Shown one piece after another: positions 15,916-23,361 of a stretch of DNA of 39,299 nucleotides. Position numbers and translations under genes: made by a program. The notes under the pieces were generated by a model, which made no database searches, was not told where the DNA came from, and saw only the letters and a program-made list of their open reading frames with translations. How positions within the stretch are numbered: the stretch's first letter is position 1; each line of letters starts with the position of its first letter. The stretch covers positions 1 to 39,299 of the forward strand of contig UQRS01000007.1 in NCBI GenBank assembly GCA_900543525.1, given 5' to 3'. Source of the DNA: an uncultured Oscillospiraceae bacterium (GTDB taxonomy: Bacteria > Bacillota > Clostridia > Oscillospirales > Acutalibacteraceae).

Positions 15916-16400
15916 ATAATCAAGTCCGAGGTGAGTCAAATGAACCGATTAAAGCAATTGCGGAAAGAGAAAGGCTACACACAGATCAAAATGCAGTTCC
16001 TGACCGGGATTGATCAAAGCGACTATTCGAAAATCGAGAGTAAAAAGCGATTCATGACCTTTGAGCAATGCAAGCGCATCGCCATCGCGCTGAACACCAG
16101 CATGGATTACCTCGCCGGGCTGACCGACGTGAAGGAGGCCTATCCCCGCACGGGAAATGAATAGGTCTGTTATACCATATTTTCTTCAGTGCGTCTCGAC
16201 ATAATAATGACGGTGATGAAAATGAATAGATTAAAAATTCTCCGAAAAAAGCAGAGGCTTTCACAAATTCAAATGCAGTTTTTGACCGGAATTGACCAAA
16301 GCGATTATTCCAAGATAGAAAACGGCCGGCGGTTCATGACCTTTGAACAATGCAAACGCATCGCCGTTGCGCTGAACACCAGTATGGATTATCTCGCCGG
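15889..16400 (+). repeat. tandem duplication covering xre gene and leader
   Basis: The segment starting at TACCATATTTTC (about 15889) recurs from about 16174, with the promoter-proximal block and the whole XRE reading frame in the same order. The copies have diverged at many third codon positions, so the duplication is not recent. Confidence 0.7.
15940..16164 (+). CDS. XRE-family regulator, first of a tandem pair
   Basis: The 74-residue product is a single helix-turn-helix domain of the Cro/CI type: NRLKQLRKEKGYTQIKMQF, LTGIDQSDYSKIE, then MTFEQCKRIAIALNTSMDYLAGLTD. It has no sensor or effector part. The ATG at 15940 follows GAGGTG. It is about three-quarters identical to the next gene and probably represses its own divergent control region, like other short XRE proteins. 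Confidence 0.88.
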   Translation: MNRLKQLRKEKGYTQIKMQFLTGIDQSDYSKIESKKRFMTFEQCKRIAIALNTSMDYLAGLTDVKEAYPRTGNE

Positions 16401-16443
16401 GCTGACCGACACGCCGCAGCCCTATCCCCGAAGTCGGCGCTGA
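16222..16443 (+). CDS. XRE-family regulator, second of a tandem pair
   Basis: The 73-residue helix-turn-helix protein starts MNRLKILRKKQRLSQIQMQF. From MQFLTGIDQSDYSKIE through DYLAGLTD it nearly repeats its neighbour. Both the coding sequence and the bases before it (TACCATATTTTC at the same place) are duplicated, so a tandem gene duplication is evident. GGTGATGAAA before the ATG at 16222 is the binding site; the in-frame ATG further upstream is less likely. A GCCGG hairpin follows the stop but without a T-tract. Confidence 0.88.
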   Translation: MNRLKILRKKQRLSQIQMQFLTGIDQSDYSKIENGRRFMTFEQCKRIAVALNTSMDYLAGLTDTPQPYPRSRR

Positions 16444-16558
16444 GCGGGGCGCACCGGCCTAAAGCCGGCGGGAGTCGGACCTTGCCGCCCGTCAGCTTTA
16501 AGCTTTCGCGTTTTACCCTTTCCCACAAAAGGATGCCGCCCCGCCCAGCGCGGCCGGG

Positions 16559-16795
16559 TTACCTTCTTCGGTCCGATAGATCCAGAACCCCACCGACAGC
16601 CACAGACAAAACCGCGCTGCGCAGCGCAAGATTCAGCAGAAGATTGGCAGTTTCCCCCGCCTCATAAGACGGGACGCATATGTAAAGGAGCAGCCCGGCC
16701 AGTGCGGACAGCAAGCAAAAACATCCGCCGAAGGTGAGGGTCTTTGCCGCCCGCGCCGAAACGGCCGGACAAGCCGATTCCGGAATTTTTTGCAT
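16559..16795 (-). CDS. small two-helix membrane protein
   Basis: The 78-residue product has two predicted transmembrane helices (about residues 18-40, LTFGGCFCLLSALAGLLLYI, and 50-70, LLLNLALRSAVLSVAVGGVL) and ends DLSDRRR. No family is recognised. The ATG at 16795 follows CAGGTGG. It is divergent from the TIM-barrel gene and stands alone. That it is translated is probable but rests only on the start site and the hydrophobic pattern. Confidence 0.55.
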   Translation of the reverse strand: MQKIPESACPAVSARAAKTLTFGGCFCLLSALAGLLLYICVPSYEAGETANLLLNLALRSAVLSVAVGGVLDLSDRRR

Positions 16796-16975
16796 TGTAT
16801 ACCACCTGCTTTCCATGCTATAATTACTCTGTAAAACGAAACGCAAACGCGGCCGGAGTCAGAGTCCTGCCTTTCTGCCGCCTTGCAAAGCGGCAGAGAG
16901 GCAGCTTCGCAGCTTCAGTGTAGCACCGTCCGCCCTGCCGCCGCAACGCATAAATTCTGGAAGGAGGAATCCCAT

Positions 16976-17770
16976 ATGGAGATCGGCGTTTCCACCGCCT
17001 GCTTCTACCCGGAGGAGACCGAGCGCGCACTGCGCCGCTGCGGGGAAATGGGAGTGCGGTGCACCGAAATTTTCTTCAACGCCCCAAGCGAGCTGGACGG
17101 CGCGTTTTTGCGCGAGCTTGTGCAGATTCGGGAGGCTTACGGCATACGGGTCGCGGCGGTGCATCCTTTCACCTCCCGCATTGAGCCGTACCTTCTCTTT
17201 TCCGGATATGAGCGGCGGTACCGCGACGGACTGGATTTCTACCGCCGGTATGGTGAGGCGGCGGCCGCACTCGGCGCGAAGTTTGTCGTGCTGCACGGCG
17301 GGCGGGACGGCGACCCGGAGATGCCGCCGGAGCGATACACTGAGCGTTTTCTGGAGCTGAACCGCCTCCTTTCCCGCGAGGGGGTCGGTCTGGCGCAGGA
17401 AAATGTCAACAGCTACATCGCCTGCCACCCTGGTTTTCTGCGAGCCATGCGGCAGTACAGCAACGATGCGGTTCGCTTTGTCCTTGACGTTAAGCAGGCC
17501 GTGCGCGCCGGACACACCCCGTGGGAGATACTGGACGCCATGGGGCCGTGCGTCGCGCACCTGCATCTGAGCGACCACGGCACGGCCGGAGATTGCCTCC
17601 TCCCCGGGGAGGGAGATTTTGCCTTTTCCAAGCTGTTCGGCCGCCTTTTGCAAAGCGGCTATCGCGGCGCCGCCCTTGTCGAGGTTTATCGCTCCGCCTT
17701 CGCACAGCCGGAGGATCTGGCCGCGGCATGGCGATGGCTGCAAATGCAATATGCGAAGCTCCCCGGGTAA
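16976..17770 (+). CDS. sugar phosphate isomerase/epimerase-like TIM barrel
   Basis: The 264-residue product belongs to the AP-endonuclease-2 / xylose-isomerase-like TIM barrel group. Metal-ligand candidates are in order: H in VAAVHPFTSR, H in FVVLHGGRDGD, E in LAQENVNSY, D in FVLDVKQAVRAGH, H in AHLHLSDHG and E in ALVEVYRSAF. The initial strand MEIGVSTACFYPEE is also typical. Members include sugar epimerases and endonuclease IV; the short form here fits the isomerase side, but the substrate cannot be told. AAGGAGGAATCCCAT gives a strong binding site. No neighbouring sugar genes help. Confidence 0.88.
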   Translation: MEIGVSTACFYPEETERALRRCGEMGVRCTEIFFNAPSELDGAFLRELVQIREAYGIRVAAVHPFTSRIEPYLLFSGYERRYRDGLDFYRRYGEAAAALGAKFVVLHGGRDGDPEMPPERYTERFLELNRLLSREGVGLAQENVNSYIACHPGFLRAMRQYSNDAVRFVLDVKQAVRAGHTPWEILDAMGPCVAHLHLSDHGTAGDCLLPGEGDFAFSKLFGRLLQSGYRGAALVEVYRSAFAQPEDLAAAWRWLQMQYAKLPG

Positions 17771-18098
17771 GGAAGCGCGCTTGTGCGTTCCACATGTATC
17801 TCATAGATTTCGTCATCTATACTATGCGTAAATAATCTAAAATATTCGGTCGAATTTTCTGCGTTATGTAAACGAGTAACCTGTCACACGAATCAACACA
17901 ATCCACAGAGTTATCCACATTTTTAAAGGATTGTCCGCCCTCTCGGCCGTAAAATCAGCCAATTTCGGTTGATAAGTATGTGGAAAATGTGGAATACAAG
18001 CGGTATATTCTATTTTTACATCTCGATTATGTAACCGTCGACAAAAAATTTGTTAAAAAAATAACATCTCTTTTTTTGAAAATTCTCTCAAAATTCTC
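17771..18098. other. AT-rich intergenic stretch with DnaA-box-like sites
   Basis: No gene is seen. One perfect DnaA box TTATCCACA (17911-17919) stands with CAATCCACA (17899-17907) on the same strand, and TGTGGAAAA (17979-17987) and TGTGGAATA (17988-17996) on the other. An AT-rich run follows (18040-18120). dnaA and dnaN are not near. An ATAGAT/ATCTAT inverted repeat lies at about 17805-17820. Confidence 0.5.
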
Positions 18099-18127
18099 TT
18101 GATTTTTTCTGAAGGATAGATTATAAT
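18099..18127 (+). promoter_or_regulatory. promoter of tRNA-Val
   Basis: TTGATT (18099-18104) and TATAAT (18122-18127) lie 17 bases apart. The mature tRNA begins 18 bases after the -10. Confidence 0.8.
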
Positions 18128-18144
18128 AACACTCGCGTTCTTAC

Positions 18145-18220
18145 GGACGATTAGCTCAGCTGGTAGAGCATTCGCTTGACGTGCGAAGGGTCAGCGGTTC
18201 GAGTCCGTTATCGTCCACCA
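18145..18220 (+). tRNA. tRNA-Val (anticodon GAC)
   Basis: The 76-base cloverleaf has acceptor arms GGACGAT/ATCGTCC, a D arm GCTC...GAGC, anticodon stem TTCGC/GCGAA with loop TTGACGT (anticodon GAC, reading GUC and GUU), T arm AGCGG-TTCGAGT-CCGTT, and an encoded 3' CCA. It is a single tRNA gene with its own promoter and terminator. Confidence 0.96.
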
Positions 18221-18221
18221 A

Positions 18222-18258
18222 AAAATCGGCAAGTCTCATCCGAGGCCTGCCGATTTTT
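18222..18258 (+). terminator. terminator of tRNA-Val
   Basis: AAAATCGGCA and TGCCGATTTT arms are followed by T residues, directly after the CCA end. Confidence 0.85.
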
Positions 18259-18436
18259 ACTGTACAGGACTGCACAAGATCCGGGTATTCAGCCTCCGTC
18301 CGGCGAAATCGGGCGGCGCGAAGCGTACCCTTTTGCCCGGATATTTTCAGTGCTTTTTACTTTAAGAGAACACCCCCGGGCAAGAAGCGCAGGTTACAAG
18401 GTCACATGTTTCTTTTTTTGAAAATGGAGAGGGATT

Positions 18437-19927
18437 ATGAAGAAAAAAGGGTTTGACAACGCACTCTACATGAAAAAGCAGAAGGAGCATATTCTGGAGC
18501 GGATCGCCCGGTTTGACGGCAAGCTGTATCTGGAGTTCGGCGGCAAGCTGTTTGACGACTATCACGCGGCCCGCGTCCTCCCCGGGTTTGAGGCTGACGC
18601 CAAAATCCGGCTGCTGCATGAGCTGCGCGACCATGCGGAGGTGGTTTTCTGCATCAGCGCCGCCAGCATTGAAAAAACCAAGATCCGCGCCGATCTCGGG
18701 ATCAGCTACGACCTCGACCTGCTGCGGCAGATCGACGACATCAGCGCCATGGGGATTTCGATCGGCAGCGTGGTCATCACGCGCTACACCGGTCAGCCCG
18801 CCGCCGAGGGCTTTGCCCGCAAGCTGGAGGCCAAGGGCATCCGCCACTACTTCCACCGCCCGATTGAGGGCTATCCCTCCAACGTCGATCACATCGTCAG
18901 CGACGCCGGCTACGGCGCCAACCCGTATATTGAGACCAGCAAGCCTCTGGTCGTTGTCACCGCGCCCGGCCCGGGCAGCGGCAAGCTGGCCACCTGCCTG
19001 TCGCAGGTTTATCATGAGCAGCGCCGGGGCGGCAAGGCCGGCTATGGCAAGTATGAGACTTTTCCGATCTGGAATCTGCCGCTGATGCACCCGGTCAACC
19101 TGGCGTATGAGGCGGCGACCGCCGATCTGCAGGACGTCAATATGATTGACCCCTTCCATCTGGAGGCCTATGGCATTACGACGGTCAATTACAACCGGGA
19201 TGTTGAGGCCTTTCCGATCGTGCGCACCATTTTGTCCCGCATCACGGGGGATGACAAGTTTTATTGCAGCCCGACCGACATGGGGGTCAACATGGCCGGT
19301 TACGCCATCATTGACGACGACGTGTGCAGGGAGGCCGGCCGGCAGGAGATTATCCGCCGGTATTATAAAGGCATGGCCGACTTCAAGCAGGGGAAGGAGC
19401 GGCCGGAGACGGTGGAGAAGCTGCGCCTCCTGATGCAGCAGATCGACGCCAAACCGGAGGAGCGCAGCGTTGTTCTGCCCGCCCTTGCCAAGCAGGAAGC
19501 CTCCGGCGCGCCCGCGGCGGCCATCGAGCTGCCCGACGGCCGGATCATCACCGGAAAGGCGACCGCCCTCATGAGCGCCTGCAGCGGCGTCATTCTCAAC
19601 AGCATCAAGGTGCTGGCCGGCATCCCGAAGGAGGTGCTGCTCATCAGCCCCTCTGTGCTGGAGCCGGTGCTCAAACTGAAGATCAATCTGCTCGGCAGCC
19701 GGTCGAGCGTCCTCAAGGTGGATGATGTGCTGACCGCCCTCTACATCTGCGCGGCCGAGAACGAGACGGCCGCTCGTGCGGTCGAGCAGCTGCCCAAGCT
19801 TTCGGGCTGTGAAATCCACTCGACCAAGCTGCTTTATTCCGGGGACGAAAGCACGATACGCAAGCTGGGGATGAACCTCACCTGTGAGGCGGACTTCCCC
19901 GAAAAAAAGCCTCTGGCCAAAGCGTAA
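18437..19927 (+). CDS. DUF1846 family protein
   Basis: The 496-residue soluble product matches the DUF1846 family through its length and the segments starting GFDNALYMKKQKEHILERI, KLYLEFGGKLFDDYHAARVL, the glycine-rich loop VVTAPGPGSGKLATCLSQVYHE and MHPVNLAYEAATADLQDVN. It lacks transmembrane segments. The loop TAPGPGSGK looks like a phosphate-binding loop, so nucleotide binding is likely; the reaction is not known to me. GGAGAGGGATT precedes the ATG. It appears to be monocistronic and ends before a clear terminator. Confidence 0.9.
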   Translation: MKKKGFDNALYMKKQKEHILERIARFDGKLYLEFGGKLFDDYHAARVLPGFEADAKIRLLHELRDHAEVVFCISAASIEKTKIRADLGISYDLDLLRQIDDISAMGISIGSVVITRYTGQPAAEGFARKLEAKGIRHYFHRPIEGYPSNVDHIVSDAGYGANPYIETSKPLVVVTAPGPGSGKLATCLSQVYHEQRRGGKAGYGKYETFPIWNLPLMHPVNLAYEAATADLQDVNMIDPFHLEAYGITTVNYNRDVEAFPIVRTILSRITGDDKFYCSPTDMGVNMAGYAIIDDDVCREAGRQEIIRRYYKGMADFKQGKERPETVEKLRLLMQQIDAKPEERSVVLPALAKQEASGAPAAAIELPDGRIITGKATALMSACSGVILNSIKVLAGIPKEVLLISPSVLEPVLKLKINLLGSRSSVLKVDDVLTALYICAAENETAARAVEQLPKLSGCEIHSTKLLYSGDESTIRKLGMNLTCEADFPEKKPLAKA

Positions 19928-19935
19928 AAGGAAGT

Positions 19936-19963
19936 AGGGCAAGCACAGCAGGGCAAGCACAGC
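19936..19963. repeat. 14-base tandem repeat, two copies
   Basis: AGGGCAAGCACAGC occurs twice back to back right after the DUF1846 stop. It is too short to suggest a function. Confidence 0.8.
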
Positions 19964-20059
19964 CCGGCTGCCTTAACGCTCTGTCCGCCGCCTCATCGCT
20001 TCACCCGTTCGGGCATACGCCCCTTAAATCAAACATAAAACTGCATATTTACATATAAA

Positions 20060-20092
20060 AAAGGGGAGGCAGCGAAAGCCTCCCTTTTTTTA
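20060..20092 (+). terminator. terminator of the DUF1846 gene
   Basis: GGGAGGC and GCCTCCC arms with an AGCGAAA loop are followed by seven T. A-rich sequence on the other side may let it serve the converging cysK transcript as well. Confidence 0.9.
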
Positions 20093-20163
20093 TATTTTTA
20101 TTTTGAATAAGTCCGGTCTACCGGTCGTGCCGATTCACCGGTCTATCCGGCCTCTCGCTGCAA

Positions 20164-21093
20164 TTACTCGGCAAACATCGGGGTAGAAAGATAGCGATCT
20201 CCTGTATCCGGGAGGAGGGCGACAATGATCTTACCCTTGTTTTCGGGCCGCTTTGCAAGCTGCGTGGCCGCCCATACCGCCGCGCCGGAGGAAATTCCAA
20301 CCAGCAGTCCCTCTTTTCTGGCGAGGGTTCTGCCGGTCGCAAAGGCATTCTCATTCTCTACCGTGATGATCTCATCATAAATTTTGGTGTTCAACGTCTC
20401 CGGCACAAAGCCCGCGCCAATCCCCTGAATCTTATGCGGGCCGGGCGTACCCTTGGAGAGTACCGGCGAACCGGCCGGCTCGACCGCGACAACCTTGACC
20501 TCGGGATTGCGGCTCTTCAGATATTCTCCCACACCGGTGACGGTGCCGCCGGTGCCGACTCCGGCAACGAAGATATCCACCTTTCCGTCGGTATCCTCCC
20601 AAATCTCGGGGCCGGTGGAGGTGCGGTGCGCCGTTGGGTTGGCGGCATTGGTAAACTGGCTGGGGATGAAGCTGTTCGGCGTCTCGGCCGCAAGCTCCTG
20701 TGCCTTGGCGATGGCGCCCTTCATGCCCTTCGCCCCGTCGGTCAGCACCAGCTCGGCGCCATATGCCTTCAGAAGATTGCGGCGCTCGACGCTCATGGTC
20801 TCCGGCATGGTGAGGATGATTCTGTACCCTCTGGAGGCGGCCACGGCCGCCAGGCCGATTCCGGTGTTGCCGCTGGTCGGCTCGATAATGACCGAGCCGG
20901 GCTTCAGGGCACCCTCCGCCTCCGCCGTGTCAATCATCGCCCGGGCGATTCTGTCCTTTACGCTGCCTGCGGGGTTGAAATACTCCAGCTTGCCGTAAAT
21001 GGTTGCGTCCAGCTCGTTCTGTGCGTTGTAATTGGTCAGTTTAAGCAGCGGCGTGCCGCCGATCAGATCGGTAATTCTTTCATAGGTTTTCAT
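20164..21093 (-). CDS. cysK: cysteine synthase A (O-acetylserine sulfhydrylase)
   Basis: This enzyme makes cysteine from O-acetylserine and sulfide using PLP. The 309-residue product has the PLP lysine K46 in NPAGSVKDR, the substrate loop EPTSGNTGIGLA, the phosphate-binding GVGTGGTVTGVG, GIGAGFVPETL and the C-terminal GISSGAAVWAA. Length is typical of CysK. GAAGGAGAGAA precedes the ATG. There is no adjacent cysE. Together with iscS in this window it covers formation and use of cysteine sulfur. Confidence 0.96.
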   Translation of the reverse strand: MKTYERITDLIGGTPLLKLTNYNAQNELDATIYGKLEYFNPAGSVKDRIARAMIDTAEAEGALKPGSVIIEPTSGNTGIGLAAVAASRGYRIILTMPETMSVERRNLLKAYGAELVLTDGAKGMKGAIAKAQELAAETPNSFIPSQFTNAANPTAHRTSTGPEIWEDTDGKVDIFVAGVGTGGTVTGVGEYLKSRNPEVKVVAVEPAGSPVLSKGTPGPHKIQGIGAGFVPETLNTKIYDEIITVENENAFATGRTLARKEGLLVGISSGAAVWAATQLAKRPENKGKIIVALLPDTGDRYLSTPMFAE

Positions 21094-21267
21094 ATTCTGT
21101 TCTCTCCTTCAATATATAAATATCAAATCATATGCCGCCGGACAGGAAAACATCGCCCGTATCCGGTAAATTTTTTGACCGTTTCAACATCGGAACGGTC
21201 CGTACTGTGTCCGTTTCATAGCGCCCTCCGAAGAAGTTTTCTTACTATTCCTATCTGTTTGATATGG

Positions 21268-21296
21268 ATCATAGCACTGCAAAACAGCTTTGTCAA
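21268..21296 (-). promoter_or_regulatory. promoter and long leader of cysK
   Basis: On the minus strand TTGACA (21291-21296) and TATGAT (21268-21273) are 17 bases apart. The leader is about 165 bases. It contains the inverted repeat GACCGTT/AACGGTC at about 21177-21200, not followed by a T-tract. No S-box or T-box consensus was recognised. Confidence 0.75.
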
Positions 21297-21423
21297 GCCC
21301 CATCTATAAATTTTTTCCATTTTTTCAGGAGAGAGGCTTCGCGCTTCCTGTATAATATAAGGGAGGCGTTTACGCTGACCATAATATATGCAGCCCGTCC
21401 AAGTCCCCCCTCCGGCGGCAGAA

Positions 21424-21456
21424 AAAAATGAGTCCGGCAAGCCCGAACTCATTTTA
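21424..21456 (-). terminator. terminator of the comEA-like gene
   Basis: On the minus strand the arms AAATGAGT and ACTCATTT with an inner CGG/CCG are followed by a run of T. The rest of 21297-21570 shows no gene. Confidence 0.75.
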
Positions 21457-21570
21457 CATTCTGTATTTCATTTCTGTCCCGGGGGAAATATGCCGGAGTT
21501 CTGCCGGCCTCTGCAGCGCGGAAGCCGGACGATATCACTCCGCCGGGCGGAAAGCTCCCCCCCGTTCACT

Positions 21571-22116
21571 TCAGGAAAGCACGATATAGTCCCGGATTTT
21601 CTCCAGCGTTTTTTCCCCGATGCCGCTTACATTCAAAAGCTGGCTGACCGAGAGAAATTCCCCGAACTCCTCCCGATAGGCGATGATTGCCTCCGCCCTG
21701 ACCTCCCCAATGCCGGGGAGGGCGGTCAATTCGGAAACCGACGCCGTGTTGATATTGACCATCGGAATCTCCTCCCCCTCCGGAGCGGTGGAGGCCGTAG
21801 ATTCCTCCCCGCCTGAAGCCGGGGTGGAGGATGACTCCCCACCGGCGGAGGCCGCAAGATTCAGCCCCGGGGTCGCCTGGTCGCCGATAGAGGCGGCGCC
21901 GGCTGCCGAGGCTGCGGAACCGCTCGACTCGGCCAGATATACGACAATTGGGTCCGCCTGCCGATCCGCATGAAAAAAGCTGTAGAGGATAATTACCAGC
22001 AGCAAAATCACCGCAATGGAGGCCAGCAACGCCTCCGTCGCGGAAAAAGGAGATTTTTTCGACGAATCTGACGCCCGGTCCACGGCTTCTACGTCTCTTT
22101 TCTCTTTTTCCGGCAA
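21571..22116 (-). CDS. ComEA-like helix-hairpin-helix protein
   Basis: ComEA binds incoming DNA at the cell surface during transformation. The 181-residue product has a charged N-terminal part, a transmembrane helix (about residues 30-46, LASIAVILLLVIILYSF), a Ser/Ala/Gly/Glu-rich linker (about 60-115), and a C-terminal double helix-hairpin-helix domain starting VNINTASVSELTALPGIGEV and ending LLNVSGIGEKTLEKIRDYI. The SLBB domain seen between helix and HhH in many ComEA proteins is missing. The frame has a TAG two codons before the TTG at 22116, so the start is this TTG (GGTGG upstream) or lies further inside. No other com genes are present here. Confidence 0.85.
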   Translation of the reverse strand: MPEKEKRDVEAVDRASDSSKKSPFSATEALLASIAVILLLVIILYSFFHADRQADPIVVYLAESSGSAASAAGAASIGDQATPGLNLAASAGGESSSTPASGGEESTASTAPEGEEIPMVNINTASVSELTALPGIGEVRAEAIIAYREEFGEFLSVSQLLNVSGIGEKTLEKIRDYIVLS

Positions 22117-22151
22117 TGACTACACCACCGTTCGACAAAATTACCAGTTAA

Positions 22152-22180
22152 ATTATAACATTGAATATTTCTTTCTGCAA
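22152..22180 (-). promoter_or_regulatory. promoter of the comEA-like gene
   Basis: On the minus strand TTGCAG (22175-22180) and TATAAT (22152-22157) are 17 bases apart, about 35 bases before the start codon. Confidence 0.7.
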
Positions 22181-22565
22181 CATAATTATTTGTCACATCT
22201 GTAAAAAATTTGCATACATCTGACAAACGGAACTCCCTCCGGTAAGGGGCTTCAAAGGGCGGAGGCATTCCTTCCGAGAACTGCTTCCCCCCTCCTCTTT
22301 TGCGACGGAGGCGGTCGACGTAAAAAATATATTGCAAATTTTCTGATTTTCGTCTTCAGTCAGCAGCGCGGCGGTTCGAACACTCCGCCGCCCACCAAGG
22401 CTCCTACCGGTGTGGCAGAAAAGCAGAACACTCTGGAAACGATTGGATTTTCCCGGATATTCAGGCGAAAAAGGTGTTTTTGCCTCATCCCATCCTGTAA
22501 AGCGCCGCGCCGGACTTTGTTCACATGTGACAGGAAAGCTTTCGGTTTTTTTGCTGTTTTGCAAA
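22181..22565. other. intergenic stretch without a supported gene
   Basis: The open frames here lack binding sites and family resemblance. Visible structure: a GGCGG/CCGCC hairpin near 22370-22393, a hairpin AGGCGAAAAA/TTTTTGCCT (22463-22484), and the perfect palindrome TCACATGTGA (22521-22530) about 40 bases before the next promoter, which could be a regulator site. No known ncRNA was recognised. Confidence 0.5.
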
Positions 22566-22595
22566 TTGTGCCGGCAGGGATGTATCTGCTATAAT
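22566..22595 (+). promoter_or_regulatory. promoter of the DUF4234 gene
   Basis: TTGTGC (22566-22571) and TATAAT (22590-22595) are 18 bases apart. Confidence 0.6.
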
Positions 22596-22642
22596 ACTTT
22601 CAGCAGGTACACATCATGACAAGCAGGAAGGAAGATGCAAAC

Positions 22643-23104
22643 ATGAACAATCAACCCACCCAGACGACCGCCGCCCCGACACCGGTTGCCGTATCCAGTG
22701 CACCGGTCGGACAGCTGAATGCCAAACGTGGCCTTGCAAAATTCATTTTGCTCAACATCATCACCCTCGGCATTTACGGCATTGTCTTTTTCTCGGGCAT
22801 CTCAGCGGACATTAACGTGATCGCCAGCAGGTATGACGGACGCAAAACCATGCATTACTGCCTTCTGCTTTTCCTGGTCGGGCCGGTCACTCTTGGAATC
22901 GCCTATTTGGTATGGTTCCATCGCCTGTCCGGCCGTATCGGAAATGAGCTGCGCCGCCGGCAGATTCCGTACAGCCTCAGCGCCGCCGATTTCTGGCTGT
23001 GGAATGTGCTTGGCGCCCTGATCATCGTCGGGCCGTTCGTATACATCTACAAGCTGGCCAAGGCCAGCAATCTGCTTGCAGCCGATTACAACGCACGCGG
23101 TTAA
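22643..23104 (+). CDS. DUF4234 membrane protein
   Basis: The 153-residue product has a Pro/Thr-rich N terminus and then the DUF4234 domain with three hydrophobic segments: KFILLNIITLGIYGIVFFSG, then CLLLFLVGPVTLGIAYLVWF, and FWLWNVLGALIIVGPFVYIY. The phrase LGIYGIVFFSGISADIN and the ending KLAKASNLLAADYN are characteristic. Function unknown. The ATG at 22643 is chosen because GGAAGA lies 7 bases before it; an ATG at 22616 is also possible. Confidence 0.85.
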   Translation: MNNQPTQTTAAPTPVAVSSAPVGQLNAKRGLAKFILLNIITLGIYGIVFFSGISADINVIASRYDGRKTMHYCLLLFLVGPVTLGIAYLVWFHRLSGRIGNELRRRQIPYSLSAADFWLWNVLGALIIVGPFVYIYKLAKASNLLAADYNARG

Positions 23105-23137
23105 AACCCCGCATTTTTATCTTGCATATTCTACATC

Positions 23138-23177
23138 ATCCCGGGAGAGGCGCTCGCTTCCCCCGGGATATTTTTTT
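23138..23177 (+). terminator. terminator of the DUF4234 gene
   Basis: ATCCCGGG (23138-23145) and CCCGGGAT (23162-23169) arms are followed by ATTTTTTT. Confidence 0.9.
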
Positions 23178-23290
23178 GCCGAAACGCCCGACATCCGACG
23201 CAGATTCGCCAGGATTTATGACGACCCACGCGCCTCCCGGTCAGCGGACAGCCCTCTCCGGCCGGGAAAGCGCCCTTGCCAAAACCCAAA

Positions 23291-23331
23291 ACAGCCGCCC
23301 GGGAAACCATAAGGATTCCGAGCGGCTGTTC
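23291..23331 (-). terminator. terminator of the carA-carB::dapF-dapL operon
   Basis: On the minus strand AACAGCCGC and GCGGCTGTT arms, with an imperfect inner stem, are followed by TTTTGGGTTTT, 30 bases past the dapL stop. Confidence 0.75.
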
Positions 23332-23361
23332 ACAATTCCATCCACCGATGAAGAAAAAGGC

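Noticed and set aside
18362..19960. Minus-strand frame opposite DUF1846
   Set aside because: Shadow of a recognised gene.
21094..21260. T-box or S-box riboswitch before cysK
   Set aside because: The conserved T-box sequence AGGGTGGNACCGCG and S-box core were not found.
22193..22564. 123-residue minus-strand frame before the DUF4234 gene
   Set aside because: No binding site, low-complexity composition, overlaps hairpins and the DUF4234 promoter.
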